Assembly (NCBI GenBank): GCA_031267545.1
Contig: JAIRYU010000062.1
Coordinates: forward strand, 1 to 16,826
Length of the DNA stretch: 16,826 bases
Direction of reading: 5' to 3'
Origin: Holosporales bacterium
GTDB lineage: Bacteria; Pseudomonadota; Alphaproteobacteria; RUG11792
Position 1 is the first letter of the stretch. The number at the start of each line of letters is the position of its first letter. A model generated the notes under the pieces. It made no database searches. It worked only from the letters and a program-made list of their open reading frames with translations, and had not been told where the DNA came from. The translations under genes were made by a program, and so were the position numbers. Shown here in pieces: positions 1 through 8,620 of the stretch.

Positions 1-648
1 CAGCGGTTGCTGCTGGAGCAGATACGGGAACGAGTCCGTAGACAAGGACCGCAGATGCGCGAGTACATAAAACGCGAGGCAGAGATAAATAAAGAATTGT
101 ATTCAGCTGGTGTAACAGAGGCGAGAGAAGAGCTGGAGTTCCTTGCCGGGGCAAGGGATCTGCGCGATCACCCGGACGCTAGGGGGGCGCCAGCAGGGCC
201 AATCTGGGAATGGGCGAGCGAACGCCGGGACGCCCTTATCAGTTACGGAGCGTTCATACATCCATACGACATGCCCGCTCAAGGATCAACGTTTCCTAAC
301 TCGAAGATAAAATATGCAAGAGGCATGCCTATGTGGACTCTACTGTCATCAATAGATGCAGGCAGAGAAGAGAATGCTCTGAGAATCATGAACAGAATTA
401 GGGCGGTCTCCGTAATACACGCTGCAATCTTTCTAGAGCAGTACGGCATAGGAGTTCAGAATGGGCTCGCGGATATCGTTAACGAAGATAAATTCAGAGA
501 GCTACTAAGCGGCGACAAGCGTCGCAGACTCCAGCATCTATGCTACTCGCTGCGGATGTTCAGGCTCAAGCCGCTAGCCTCTGTTCTGCATGATTTGATC
601 GATAACTCCGATCCGCGCCTATCGGACGCGGATCGCATCCCCGCCTGA
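1..648 (+). CDS. Unrecognised protein, 5' end outside the window
   Basis: The reading frame is open from the first base and ends with TGA at 646-648, leaving 215 visible residues. A TTG at 7 could start translation, but codons 1-2 are also open and no ribosome site can be judged, so I treat it as 5'-partial. The visible protein is soluble, rich in Arg and Glu, with no membrane segment. The first 45 residues (ERVRRQGPQMREYIKREAE and onward) look helical and perhaps coiled coil. The centre has a Trp/Pro-rich patch (PIWEWASERRD), and the last 90 residues look all-helical. I recognise no family. It converges on yidC and is followed after 6 bases by a strong hairpin. Confidence 0.6.
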   Translation, partial: QRLLLEQIRERVRRQGPQMREYIKREAEINKELYSAGVTEAREELEFLAGARDLRDHPDARGAPAGPIWEWASERRDALISYGAFIHPYDMPAQGSTFPNSKIKYARGMPMWTLLSSIDAGREENALRIMNRIRAVSVIHAAIFLEQYGIGVQNGLADIVNEDKFRELLSGDKRRRLQHLCYSLRMFRLKPLASVLHDLIDNSDPRLSDADRIPA

Positions 649-654
649 GTCATC

Positions 655-684
655 GAGAGGTTCATGGGCGCCCGTGAACCTCTC
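655..684. terminator. Perfect hairpin between convergent genes
   Basis: Arms GAGAGGTTCA (655-664) and TGAACCTCTC (675-684) are exact reverse complements. The inner bases TGGGCGCCCG extend the stem by a U-G pair and two G-C pairs, leaving a GCGC loop. It lies 6 bases past the left-hand (+) gene and about 48 bases past the stop of yidC (-), so it could end transcription from both sides. No T-run follows on either strand, so it may act as a 3' end stabiliser or with Rho rather than as a classical intrinsic terminator. Confidence 0.55.
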
Positions 685-732
685 CTACTTCAGGCCGCAG
701 CTTCGGCGGAAAATCTAATCAAAGGACTATGA

Positions 733-2457
733 TTATCTTTGATTTGGTTTGGCCGCGCAGGCCATGGCGTAGCGTTGTTGCAACACACTGACGATATTGC
801 TGATGGTCCAGTATATGACTACCCCGACCGGAAACGAGGAGCATATGTACGTGAAAATCACAGGCAACACCATCATCATGTTCTCCTGCATCTTCTGTTC
901 ACTCGTTTTCTCCGCAGACCTCGCGTTACCGGCGGACGATAGCTTTTGCTGCAGGAACATCGTGATTCCCATGATTATAGGCCACACGCCAATGTGCAAG
1001 AAACCAGGCGGAGTCCAGTCGATTGCTCCAAATAGATTAAAAATATAAAGAGAATCCGGAGCGGATAGGTCGCGAATCCACAAGAACAACGGCGCATGTC
1101 TCATCTGAATGCTAACGAAGAATACCTTATACAGGCAGAAAAATATGGGAGCCTGAAGAATCATCGGCAAACACCCGGACATCGGCGATACGCGCTCCTT
1201 TTTGTACAGAGCCATAAGCTCCTGGTTCATCCTTACCTTATCGTGAGAATACGTTTTTTGCAAATTTGCTATCTTGGGTTGCAGCTCCCTCATTTTAGCC
1301 ATCGACGCGAATGATTTTTTGGTAAGCGGATATGTCAAAACCTTGAACATCAATGTCAGGATCAATACCACCAATCCCATGTTGGAAAATATATTTGCGA
1401 AGATATCCATGAGGTACACCAGCGGCTTCGTCACAATGAAGAACCACCCGAAATCGATAGCCATATCAAACTTCTGTAATCCAAGCCGCTTACCGTAGTC
1501 GCTCAAAATTCCGATATCCTTTGGGCCCATGAAGGCAGAGTAACGGAGCGTAATAACCGCATCCGGCTGTAGCTCAATATCGTTGTTATTCATTGCCGAG
1601 ATCTTAAGCGAATTATTTCCGAACTTTGAGTGACTGATCGTGAAGTTCGGATCCTTATTAATTAGGGCGCATAGCCAGTGTATATCTGTAAATCCGAACC
1701 AATCTGATCCGCTCAACCTCGTCTCGCCTACGACATCGCTATACTTCAGCTCGTCAACCTTTCCTAACGAAACGCCAACTAATCCTTCGTGTACAACCGC
1801 GTAGTTTTTCAATGTTGGATTTGATTTGACTAGGCTTGCAACCGCAGACATAGCAACAGATTTTCCAGATACGTTCTTGATCTCGTCTGTGATATTTACC
1901 AGATACCCGTCGTCAACTTCAACAGTTCTCCTGATCTCTATCCCATGTTTCGTTCGCATACTTGCCGCGACAGACCCATCGCGCTCTTCGACTGGAACCC
2001 AAACGTGATTACCTGCTATGGATTCGCCGTTAGTCTTGTCCTTGTATGAAACTTCGTAATAAAACTCTGAATGGGTTCCCTTTGGAGTCAGAAGCCTAAC
2101 GTTATCGCTATTCTTGTCAGTAGTCTGTTTGTATTTTTTCAATGTAACAATATCGAGGATACATCCGTCCAGATCTATTGAGCTAACCATATTCTCGTTG
2201 CTTATCGTAACTCTATGCCTATTGGTGATAGCTTCCTGAATCGAAACCTCCGGCTTTTGTTGTTCCGCAGCCGCTACCTCGTTACTATCTTCTCGTTTCA
2301 TCCCGGCAGAACTCCGGGAGTCGGAACTCTGCGAGTCGGTAGTTGACGAAGAGTTATCCGTGAAATAGTTGTAACAGAACATCGTAGCCATAAACAGCAC
2401 GATGGCTACTATCAAATTTCGATTGTTTGTACGATCACTATCGTTGTTTAGAGGCAC
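733..2457 (-). CDS. yidC: Membrane protein insertase YidC (Oxa1 family)
   Basis: 574 residues. YidC inserts and folds inner-membrane proteins, alone or with SecYEG. An N-terminal membrane anchor (about 14-32) is followed by a Ser/Asp-rich linker and a large periplasmic domain (about 60-320), the Gram-negative arrangement. The conserved insertase core starts near 330: a hydrophobic segment, then LTYPLTKKSFASMAKMRELQ with the conserved Arg of the hydrophilic groove, a charged cytoplasmic hairpin, and further membrane segments ending with FPVGVVIYWTISNI. The tail is short and basic. Translation starts at GTG 2457: AGGAG at 2465-2469 sits 7 bases upstream and overlaps the TAG stop of yidD, so the two genes look translationally coupled. 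The usual partners rnpA and rpmH are absent; ychF and rpmG lie upstream instead. Confidence 0.97.
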   Translation of the reverse strand: MPLNNDSDRTNNRNLIVAIVLFMATMFCYNYFTDNSSSTTDSQSSDSRSSAGMKREDSNEVAAAEQQKPEVSIQEAITNRHRVTISNENMVSSIDLDGCILDIVTLKKYKQTTDKNSDNVRLLTPKGTHSEFYYEVSYKDKTNGESIAGNHVWVPVEERDGSVAASMRTKHGIEIRRTVEVDDGYLVNITDEIKNVSGKSVAMSAVASLVKSNPTLKNYAVVHEGLVGVSLGKVDELKYSDVVGETRLSGSDWFGFTDIHWLCALINKDPNFTISHSKFGNNSLKISAMNNNDIELQPDAVITLRYSAFMGPKDIGILSDYGKRLGLQKFDMAIDFGWFFIVTKPLVYLMDIFANIFSNMGLVVLILTLMFKVLTYPLTKKSFASMAKMRELQPKIANLQKTYSHDKVRMNQELMALYKKERVSPMSGCLPMILQAPIFFCLYKVFFVSIQMRHAPLFLWIRDLSAPDSLYIFNLFGAIDWTPPGFLHIGVWPIIMGITMFLQQKLSSAGNARSAEKTSEQKMQENMMMVLPVIFTYICSSFPVGVVIYWTISNIVSVLQQRYAMACAAKPNQR

Positions 2458-2467
2458 CTATGATCTC

Positions 2468-2689
2468 CTACGGAACGGGATCGTATCCACAATTCCTAAA
2501 TCGCCCAAATCCGGGCCTACACCTGGATATCCTGCGGAAGGATAATATAATTCCCCTAAAAGCTCCATACTTTTTTATTGCCTCATACGAATATTGCGAA
2601 CAGGACGGAATAAATCGACAGCAGGCAACTCTGCGGACGGAGAGCGCTTGGTATGCTCTAATCAAGAAGAGAAAAACGCGCTGTAACAT
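2468..2689 (-). CDS. yidD: Membrane protein insertion efficiency factor YidD
   Basis: 73 residues. YidD is a small membrane-associated protein that helps YidC-dependent insertion. The family signature is intact: a hydrophobic N-terminal helix (about 1-17), [19 protein letters not shown] in the middle with its paired Cys, a second amphipathic stretch ending in RISRC, and the closing GYDPVP. Length is normal for the family. It starts at ATG 2689, 33 bases after ychF, without a strong Shine-Dalgarno site, and ends 10 bases before the yidC start, its TAG stop forming part of the yidC ribosome site. Co-transcription with yidC is very likely. Confidence 0.95.
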   Translation of the reverse strand: MLQRVFLFLIRAYQALSVRRVACCRFIPSCSQYSYEAIKKYGAFRGIILSFRRISRCRPGFGRFRNCGYDPVP

Positions 2690-2722
2690 ATTAAATCGTC
2701 ATAGATTTAGGAAGATGTCCCG

Positions 2723-3817
2723 CTACACGTTGAATCTGAAATGCATTACGTCGCCATCCTGAACAACGTAGTCCCTGCCTTCAAGTCGCATCTTTCCGCG
2801 TTGTTTAGCTCCCTGCTCCCCTCCGCACTCCACATAGTCCATCCATGACACTGTCTCGGCGCATATGAATCCTCTTTCGAAATCTGTGTGAATAACGCCG
2901 GCGGCAGCGGGAGCTTTAATTCCCGCGTTGATAGACCAGGATCTTGCTTCCTTCGGCCCAACTGTGAAATATGTAAATAATCCCAGAAGATCATATCCGC
3001 TGCGGATTACCTTACTGAGACCGGTACACGGCAGTCCAAGTCCTTCTATAAATTCACGCTTTTCCTCCTCTGAATCGAGCACAGCTATCTCGGACTCTAT
3101 TGCTGCAGAGATAATCACGACCTTTGCCGAGCCAACTCTGTCTACAATCATATCGGTGTACCTGTTACCGCTAGAGCTCTCTCCCTCTGCAACGTTGCAA
3201 ACATATATAACCGGTTTTGTGGTGATGAGTTGTAGCCCCTTCAAAATGTGAGCTTTTTCTGGGGGGACTCGAACCTCGCATGCCGCTCTACCATCCTTCA
3301 GAACCTCGTATATACTCCGGAGAATTTCCATTGTTTCAATCGCGGACTTATCACCTATTTTCGCCTTTTTTTCAAGGGCCGGAATTCTACCCTCTACGCT
3401 CTCGAGATCTGCTAATAGCAGCTCCGTCTCTATGATATCAATATCTGATAGGGGATCGACTCGTCCAGTAACATGAACCACATCGTCGTTATCAAAGCAG
3501 CGAACAACATGAATTATCGCATCAGTTTCTCTGATGTTGGCAAGAAACTTATTACCAAGGCCCTCACCTTTACTTGCTCCCTTTACTATTCCGGCTATAT
3601 CCACGAATTCAAGATGCGTTGGGATTATACTCTTTGATGATGCAACCTCGGCAAGCTTAGCAAGCCGTTCATCAGGAACAGCTATTCTTCCAACATTCGG
3701 CTCTATTGTGCAAAACGGATAATTAGCAGACTCCGCTGCGGCAGTAGCGGTAAGAGCATTAAAAATCGTCGACTTCCCAACGTTAGGTAGCCCGACGATA
3801 CCGCAATTAAATCCCAT
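2723..3817 (-). CDS. ychF: Obg-like ribosome-associated ATPase YchF
   Basis: 364 residues, full length. YchF (OLA1 type) is a cytosolic P-loop NTPase of the TRAFAC class that binds ribosomes and prefers ATP over GTP. Visible motifs are the P-loop GLPNVGKST (9-17), the switch region with FPFCTIEPNVG, the DIAG motif followed by KGASKGEGLGNKFL, and the altered G4 motif NVAE in place of NKxD, which explains the ATP preference. The C-terminal third is a TGS domain (about residues 280-364) with DFERGFICAE and the final GDVMHFRFNV. The ATG at 3817 lies 4 bases after the rpmG stop; the gene has no strong ribosome site of its own, so coupling to rpmG is likely. Confidence 0.97.
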   Translation of the reverse strand: MGFNCGIVGLPNVGKSTIFNALTATAAAESANYPFCTIEPNVGRIAVPDERLAKLAEVASSKSIIPTHLEFVDIAGIVKGASKGEGLGNKFLANIRETDAIIHVVRCFDNDDVVHVTGRVDPLSDIDIIETELLLADLESVEGRIPALEKKAKIGDKSAIETMEILRSIYEVLKDGRAACEVRVPPEKAHILKGLQLITTKPVIYVCNVAEGESSSGNRYTDMIVDRVGSAKVVIISAAIESEIAVLDSEEEKREFIEGLGLPCTGLSKVIRSGYDLLGLFTYFTVGPKEARSWSINAGIKAPAAAGVIHTDFERGFICAETVSWMDYVECGGEQGAKQRGKMRLEGRDYVVQDGDVMHFRFNV

Positions 3818-3821
3818 GCCG

Positions 3822-3989
3822 CTATTTTATTTTATGTTCCTTGAAAATGACGTGTTTCCTAATCTTAGGATCATACTTCTTCATTTCCAGTTTCTCGGCT
3901 ATGTTCCTCGGGTTCTTTTTGGTAACATAGAAATAACCGGTCCCAGCGGAACTCAGTAACTTAATCGTAACAACAGGCCCCTTCGCCAT
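3822..3989 (-). CDS. rpmG: Large ribosomal subunit protein bL33
   Basis: 55 residues, read directly from the minus strand: [20 protein letters not shown], then [20 protein letters not shown] and a basic end. It matches bL33 in length and in the [13 protein letters not shown] core. It lacks the paired zinc-binding Cys, so it is the Cys-free (C-) form. L33 sits near the E site of the 50S subunit. The ATG at 3989 is preceded by GGTG about 7 bases upstream. It starts 33 bases after the 3' end of tRNA-Gly and stops 4 bases before ychF, so tRNA, rpmG and ychF probably share one transcript. Confidence 0.95.
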   Translation of the reverse strand: MAKGPVVTIKLLSSAGTGYFYVTKKNPRNIAEKLEMKKYDPKIRKHVIFKEHKIK

Positions 3990-4022
3990 AGAATTCACCG
4001 CAAAAAGTCTTTAAAACATACA

Positions 4023-4097
4023 TGGAGCGGGCAAAGGGATTCGAACCCTCGACCCCAACCTTGGCAAGGTTGTGCTCTACCACTGAGCTATACCCGC
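4023..4097 (-). tRNA. tRNA-Gly, anticodon GCC, CCA encoded
   Basis: Read on the minus strand from 4097. The acceptor stem is GCGGGTA/TGCCCGC, the D arm is GCTC-AGTGGTA-GAGC, the anticodon arm is CAACC-TTGCCAA-GGTTG with anticodon GCC, and the T arm is GAGGG-TTCGAAT-CCCTT. The discriminator is T and a genomic CCA follows at 4023-4025. All arms pair with only wobble exceptions. It reads GGC and GGU codons. A consensus-like promoter sits directly upstream (4114-4142), and rpmG begins 33 bases downstream. Confidence 0.97.
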
Positions 4098-4113
4098 ATT
4101 CCAATCATCATGA

Positions 4114-4142
4114 ATTGTACCACGCAGTATGTGGCGGGGCAA
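4114..4142 (-). promoter_or_regulatory. Sigma-70-type promoter of the tRNA-Gly/rpmG/ychF/yidD/yidC block
   Basis: On the minus strand TTGCCC (4142-4137), a 17-base spacer and TACAAT (4119-4114). The expected start point near 4107 gives a leader of about 10 bases before the mature tRNA. No other good promoter was noticed before yidC, so it may drive the whole block, although internal promoters cannot be excluded. Confidence 0.7.
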
Positions 4143-4147
4143 TATCT

Positions 4148-4169
4148 AAAAATTCCCGCCGCACGCGGA
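4148..4169 (-). terminator. Possible weak terminator after hppA
   Basis: On the minus strand a short GC-rich stem CCGC/GCGG with a GTGCG loop is followed by GAA and five T. It lies 35 bases past the hppA stop and just before the tRNA promoter, the right place to separate the two units. The stem has only 4-5 pairs. Confidence 0.35.
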
Positions 4170-4203
4170 CGATATTATTACCGTTGCAGTCCCGAGGTGT
4201 ACC

Positions 4204-6291
4204 TCACTTTGAAAGCGCCGCCAATAACAGGATGGCTACTATGTTGATGATCTTAATCATTGGGTTAATAGCGGGGCCAGCCGTATCTTTGTACGGATCG
4301 CCGACTGTGTCGCCGGTAACGGAAGCCTTATGAGCGTCGGAGCGCTTCCCTCCGTGATGGCCATCTTCGATGTGCTTTTTAGCGTTATCCCACGCTCCTC
4401 CGCCGGACGTCATCGATATTGCGACAAACAATCCAGCCACTATTGTCCCGATCAACGTTGCTCCAAGAGCTGAGAAAGCCTCCGCTTGGCCGGCAATGGA
4501 ATTGATGGATAGGTAAACAACCACAGGAGTAACAAGCGGTAGAATCGACGGAATTATCATTTCTCTGATTGCCGACTTTGTTAGGATATCAACCGCGGCT
4601 TTGTAATCGGGTTTTGCAGTCCTAGTCATGATGCCCGCAATTTCCCTGAATTGTCTCCGCACCTCAATAACAACCTCGGCTCCAGCTCGCCCGACGGCCT
4701 TCATGCCGAATGATCCAAAGAGGTACGGCAGCATCGCGCCAACCAGAAGCCCTACCAGAACATAGGGACTCTGCAAGCTGAATTCCACAGATAAATCGGG
4801 GAAGTAATGTCCTAAATCCTCCACATATGTCGCAAATAAGACTAATGCCGCAAGGCCTGCGGATCCTATGGCATACCCCTTGGTTACCGCTTTTGTAGTA
4901 TTCCCAACTGCGTCCAGCTTATCGGTTACTGCCCGCACGTCATCTGGCAGTTCGGACATTTCCGCGATTCCGCCGGCGTTATCCGTTACTGGACCATATG
5001 CGTCAAGAGCCACGATAATTCCGGCAAACGCCAACATGGTAGTCGCAGATATCGCTATTCCAAAGAGGCCGGCGCATACGTATGACGCGATGATTCCGCA
5101 GCTGATGATTATAGTTGGAAGCGCTGTGGATTCCATCGATACGGCAAGACCCTGGATGATATTGGTTGCGTGTCCAGTCTCCGACGCCTTAGCTATGCTC
5201 CTCACGGGTCTGTATGATACGGACGTGTAGAATTCGGTTATCCATACCAACAATCCGGTTACGGCAACTCCAACGAGGCTGCATTGTAACAAATTAAACG
5301 GCGTAATTATTTCGCCGGATTTTAGCTCTATGCTCGAATCGAGCGACGAGAACATTATGAACGTCATGACGACTATCAATCCGATAGAGAAAACGCCGGA
5401 CGCAATGAGCCCCTTGTACAGAGCCCCCATAACATTATTGGACTTTGATAGCTTAACGAAGAATGTTCCCAAAATTGACCCGACGATGCAGACTGCGCTG
5501 ATTGCTAACGGATACAGCGTCATTACCTGTCCCGCGTACTCAACGAAGTATATGTTTGCCAGAACCATAGACGCCACGATGGTAACTACGTACGTCTCAA
5601 ACAAATCTGCCGCCATACCGGCGCAATCCCCCACGTTGTCTCCCACGTTGTCCGCGATGACCGCCGGATTTCTTGGATCGTCTTCTGGGATATTAGCCTC
5701 AACCTTACCGACTAAATCCGCGCCTACGTCTGCCCCCTTCGTGAATATCCCGCCTCCAAGTCTCGCAAAAATCGATATAAGCGATGCGCCAAAACTAAGC
5801 GCTACCAACGTTTCGGTGATAATGCGCGAATCTACCTCCATCGCGGTTAATGAAAAATAGCTTCCAGCTACTCCCAAAATTCCAGTTCCAACCACAAGAA
5901 GCCCAGTGATTGCACCAGAATTGAAGGCGACAGACAAAGCGCTGGCGATCGACGTCCTAGCGGCTTCGGCAGTCCTCACATTAGCTCTCACCGATACGTT
6001 CATTCCTATGTATCCGGATATGCCAGATAACGCCGAGCCCAACACAAAGCCGCACGCTACGTACGACGACATAAACACAGCCAGGAAGATAGTGACAATG
6101 ATTCCAACAACCGTGATGGTGGAATACTGCCTGTTTAGGTACGCCTTCGCGCCGACCTGAATTGCATTCGCAACTTCCAGCATCCTGTCATTTCCACACG
6201 GTAGCCTAAAAACCGATACTACCTTCAATATTGCAAATCCGATTGCGATTACCCCACAGATCACCACAATTGCAGATACCAACTCCAACAT
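4204..6291 (-). CDS. hppA: K+-independent membrane-bound proton-pumping pyrophosphatase
   Basis: 695 residues from ATG 6291. The enzyme hydrolyses pyrophosphate and pumps protons across the inner membrane; it has about 16 hydrophobic segments. The catalytic loop is intact: [11 protein letters not shown] (188-198), EDDPRNPA (203-210) and DNVGDNVGD (214-222). GNTTKA at 463-468 carries Lys at the position that separates K+-independent enzymes from K+-dependent ones, which have Ala there. The C-terminal GGAWDNAKK and [15 protein letters not shown] motifs are also present. The frame is open to an ATG at 6381, but I chose 6291: it has AGGA 8 bases upstream, starts with a proper membrane segment, and a strong promoter lies at 6335-6363 inside the longer version. 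The stop TGA is within a small palindrome (4194-4205). Confidence 0.97.
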   Translation of the reverse strand: MLELVSAIVVICGVIAIGFAILKVVSVFRLPCGNDRMLEVANAIQVGAKAYLNRQYSTITVVGIIVTIFLAVFMSSYVACGFVLGSALSGISGYIGMNVSVRANVRTAEAARTSIASALSVAFNSGAITGLLVVGTGILGVAGSYFSLTAMEVDSRIITETLVALSFGASLISIFARLGGGIFTKGADVGADLVGKVEANIPEDDPRNPAVIADNVGDNVGDCAGMAADLFETYVVTIVASMVLANIYFVEYAGQVMTLYPLAISAVCIVGSILGTFFVKLSKSNNVMGALYKGLIASGVFSIGLIVVMTFIMFSSLDSSIELKSGEIITPFNLLQCSLVGVAVTGLLVWITEFYTSVSYRPVRSIAKASETGHATNIIQGLAVSMESTALPTIIISCGIIASYVCAGLFGIAISATTMLAFAGIIVALDAYGPVTDNAGGIAEMSELPDDVRAVTDKLDAVGNTTKAVTKGYAIGSAGLAALVLFATYVEDLGHYFPDLSVEFSLQSPYVLVGLLVGAMLPYLFGSFGMKAVGRAGAEVVIEVRRQFREIAGIMTRTAKPDYKAAVDILTKSAIREMIIPSILPLVTPVVVYLSINSIAGQAEAFSALGATLIGTIVAGLFVAISMTSGGGAWDNAKKHIEDGHHGGKRSDAHKASVTGDTVGDPYKDTAGPAINPMIKIINIVAILLLAALSK

Positions 6292-6334
6292 CTGTTGATT
6301 CCTAAAACTACATAACGCGCACAACATCGCACGT

Positions 6335-6363
6335 ATTCTAGCAGAACGCGTTGCGCGTTCCAA
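6335..6363 (-). promoter_or_regulatory. hppA promoter with embedded inverted repeat
   Basis: On the minus strand TTGGAA (6363-6358), 17 bases and TAGAAT (6340-6335); the start point would be near 6328, giving a leader of about 37 bases to ATG 6291. The spacer contains a perfect 7-base inverted repeat, GAACGCG (6344-6350) TTG CGCGTTC (6354-6360), that overlaps the -35 box. It could be an operator, or chance in a GC-rich stretch. Confidence 0.65.
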
Positions 6364-6476
6364 GTGGCGAAGAGACGACATGTATCAAACGCGCCGAATC
6401 GGAATCTAGCCGGTTCCCGCACGGGCGGAAGAGAAAGTACTCAATCCCATAATGCTGTGCGTAAGTCATTTATTGG

Positions 6477-6504
6477 TTGACGTGATATGGAAAAACAGTA
6501 TACT
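6477..6504 (+). promoter_or_regulatory. Promoter of the 665-residue exported protein
   Basis: TTGACG (6477-6482), a 16-base spacer and TATACT (6499-6504), close to the sigma-70 consensus. The start point would lie near 6511, about 29 bases before ATG 6540. It diverges from the hppA promoter, with about 114 bases between the two -35 boxes. Confidence 0.65.
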
Positions 6505-6539
6505 TACAGATGATATTTTAAATTTTATTGAGTGTGAAA

Positions 6540-8537
6540 ATGAGATTTACAAAGGCCATGATTTGTTTGCTTGGAGTCGCAATTATTGCCAATAGCGCAG
6601 ACTTATTTGCCATGCGGAGAAGGGGAGGCCGCGGCCAAGCGCCGGCTAGCGGAATATCGGTTATATTTCTGAAATTACCAGATTTTGCGGAGCGACCTCC
6701 GTCTGTTACGGCAGGCGGAGAACCGGTTACATCCGAAGAATCGTCCGAGGGCTTTGCGATCAGGAATTTTGCGGACTTCATTCGTTCTCATATTGACACA
6801 TTGCCGCAGCGTCCCGCCTGTACTCCACCGGAGATTATTACCCTACCTGGTGAAATATTACCTTATGGTGAATTAATGCTTTGGTTGATTGGCGAGGGCA
6901 GAAGGCCTCTTCCAGACGGGACTTACAAGCTTAAAATGACGACCAAAGAGATTTTGCTCTCTGAGACTCTCCGTAATTGTACAGATAGACAAGTTTTTAA
7001 TAACTTGGAATTTTATTTTCCAGTTATGGTTAATGGCGAAAGTGTGGCGCTCACGAGTAGGGCCTATTTTATGGGGCAAAGCTGTCAAGTTATACTTGAC
7101 ACATTAGGACGTGAGATGGGCTATACGTCTGAGGATACAGGACGTATACTTAAAGCTGCAGAAGAAAAAGATAATATGGTGGGCTTCGCCGATGTATGGT
7201 CACAGAAATGGACAGAGCACGCGTTGTTCCTAATGTGTAGTGATCATGAAATAGGAGCAGCGGCGCGTAATGCGCATACGCTGGCGTTAAAAATTTGGAG
7301 CGATTGTAAAGGGAAAAAGCCAATCAGGCGAGAGGATCTGGATACCCTTGATGCGCACTTGCTAGTAATGGAAAATGAGCTTGCAAGCGAAAAGTGTTTG
7401 GAAGCGCGGTATGCCGGTCTAATGGTGGCATTGCACGAAGTGAGTAGCGCAGGCATTGCCTTAACAGGGAAAAAAGACCAATCCTTATCCCTCTTTAAGG
7501 CGAAGGCAGAAGCGGCGGCGATGATGGCGTTGCCGCCGTTTATCCAGTATCCGTCCAGACCAATATTGCTGGTGGCGAATCGCGGTGAGTCGCCCACTAT
7601 ACTCTCGCTGGTAGCGCACGGATTGGCCATGGGAACAAGCCGGGCAAGGTACAAATTTAATTCGCGAGAAGGCGATACATCCGGCATTACGCACACCATG
7701 ATAGACCAGTTTAGGCGCTTCCCAGATCGCTTGGCGCAAGCTTATCTGGGCGGAGCAATACATCCCGTTGAAGGAGCGCACAGTTGGCGTAAAGTAATAT
7801 TGGCTCTCGAGCACTGGTGTACAGCGATGAAAAAATGGGCCATATGCGAGGATCCAGGAGCGGCGGCCGAGATCTGGACGGTTGTATACGATGTTATGCG
7901 GCATGTATATGGCCTTATCGCAAGATACGAGGGAAGGGGGACTACAACGAAATTATTGGATGAGATCGGATTACATCTGGGAAATCCTGAAGAATTGGCA
8001 AAAGCTTTCCTTGAGGCAGTAACGTATGGAAAGAAAGATTATGAATCTGGCTCGTTCCAAGAAGTTATGGCTAGAGCGGTGGAGCCGGAATATTATTGCG
8101 CTGACGGGGAGCGATCTCCGCGTTTATATCAAATGTCTGTGTTCTTGCAATACATAACGAGAGATAACAGATCGCATCTTCTTCGCGCTGGCGACGAGCC
8201 GTGTGGTGGGAAGTCATATACCGCGCTATTGCCAGGCGCAACTGCAGAGGAGTGGTATGAAGCTCTGGTAGAGGGCGTAAAAACCGGAAGGATCGAAATT
8301 AATTGCGCTAGAATCCAAGGGCGAGATCTCACAATGCATGTACGGCTTGTTAATCCGATGCCTGGAGTTCGAGAAATGCTGGACCTAAGAGGACGACCTA
8401 CCGACCGGCTAAGACTTGTATTGCGAGAAGATGACGAGCTTCTGTCATTAATCAATGCTTATCCAATTGAAAGCGTATCTTCAGTACCAAGACCGCTTCC
8501 AGCTTTAACTCATATTCCAGCTGACAACGAAGAGTAG
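6540..8537 (+). CDS. Large exported protein of unknown function
   Basis: 665 residues from ATG 6540, which has GAG 7 bases upstream; in-frame TTG 6528 and GTG 6534 are weaker choices. A typical Sec signal peptide fills residues 1-24 (basic MRFTK, hydrophobic ICLLGVAIIANSA, then DLFA as a likely cleavage site), followed by a basic Arg/Gly-rich stretch. The mature protein is soluble, mostly helical in appearance, with scattered Cys and no further membrane segment or repeat that I can see. I recognise no catalytic motif or domain. It has its own promoter and a hairpin after the stop, so it is a single-gene unit. Its length and lack of an evident family fit a lineage-specific periplasmic or secreted protein; a role in host interaction is only a guess. 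Confidence 0.8.
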   Translation: MRFTKAMICLLGVAIIANSADLFAMRRRGGRGQAPASGISVIFLKLPDFAERPPSVTAGGEPVTSEESSEGFAIRNFADFIRSHIDTLPQRPACTPPEIITLPGEILPYGELMLWLIGEGRRPLPDGTYKLKMTTKEILLSETLRNCTDRQVFNNLEFYFPVMVNGESVALTSRAYFMGQSCQVILDTLGREMGYTSEDTGRILKAAEEKDNMVGFADVWSQKWTEHALFLMCSDHEIGAAARNAHTLALKIWSDCKGKKPIRREDLDTLDAHLLVMENELASEKCLEARYAGLMVALHEVSSAGIALTGKKDQSLSLFKAKAEAAAMMALPPFIQYPSRPILLVANRGESPTILSLVAHGLAMGTSRARYKFNSREGDTSGITHTMIDQFRRFPDRLAQAYLGGAIHPVEGAHSWRKVILALEHWCTAMKKWAICEDPGAAAEIWTVVYDVMRHVYGLIARYEGRGTTTKLLDEIGLHLGNPEELAKAFLEAVTYGKKDYESGSFQEVMARAVEPEYYCADGERSPRLYQMSVFLQYITRDNRSHLLRAGDEPCGGKSYTALLPGATAEEWYEALVEGVKTGRIEINCARIQGRDLTMHVRLVNPMPGVREMLDLRGRPTDRLRLVLREDDELLSLINAYPIESVSSVPRPLPALTHIPADNEE

Positions 8538-8547
8538 CATATGTTTT

Positions 8548-8574
8548 TGGCGACGGATTTTCAAGCCGTCGCCA
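8548..8574 (+). terminator. Hairpin after the exported-protein gene
   Basis: TGGCGACGG (8548-8556) and CCGTCGCCA (8566-8574) form a perfect 9-base stem with a 9-base loop, 11 bases after the stop at 8537. Only a short CGTTTCC follows, so the T-tract is poor, but position and stem strength favour a terminator. Confidence 0.6.
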
Positions 8575-8598
8575 CGTTTCCATCATGACTTTGGCGTG

Positions 8599-8620
8599 AA
8601 AAAAAAGCGCTTGCGCGCCA
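8599..8620 (-). terminator. Intrinsic terminator of the small exported-protein gene
   Basis: On the minus strand GGCGC-GCAA-GCGCT, a five-pair stem (one G-U) capped by a GNRA-type tetraloop, runs directly into a run of eight T (8606-8599). It lies 46 bases after the stop of the gene at 8666-9121. Confidence 0.65.

Noticed and set aside
5330..5860. 176-codon plus-strand ORF
   Set aside because: It is the antisense shadow of hppA, whose coding evidence is decisive.
6292..6381. 30-residue N-terminal extension of hppA
   Set aside because: It contains a strong promoter, is unlike H+-PPase N termini, and the ATG at 6291 has a good ribosome site.
7244..7904. Minus-strand ORFs of 139 and 151 codons
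   Set aside because: They overlap each other antisense to the exported protein gene, and neither has a plausible start region.
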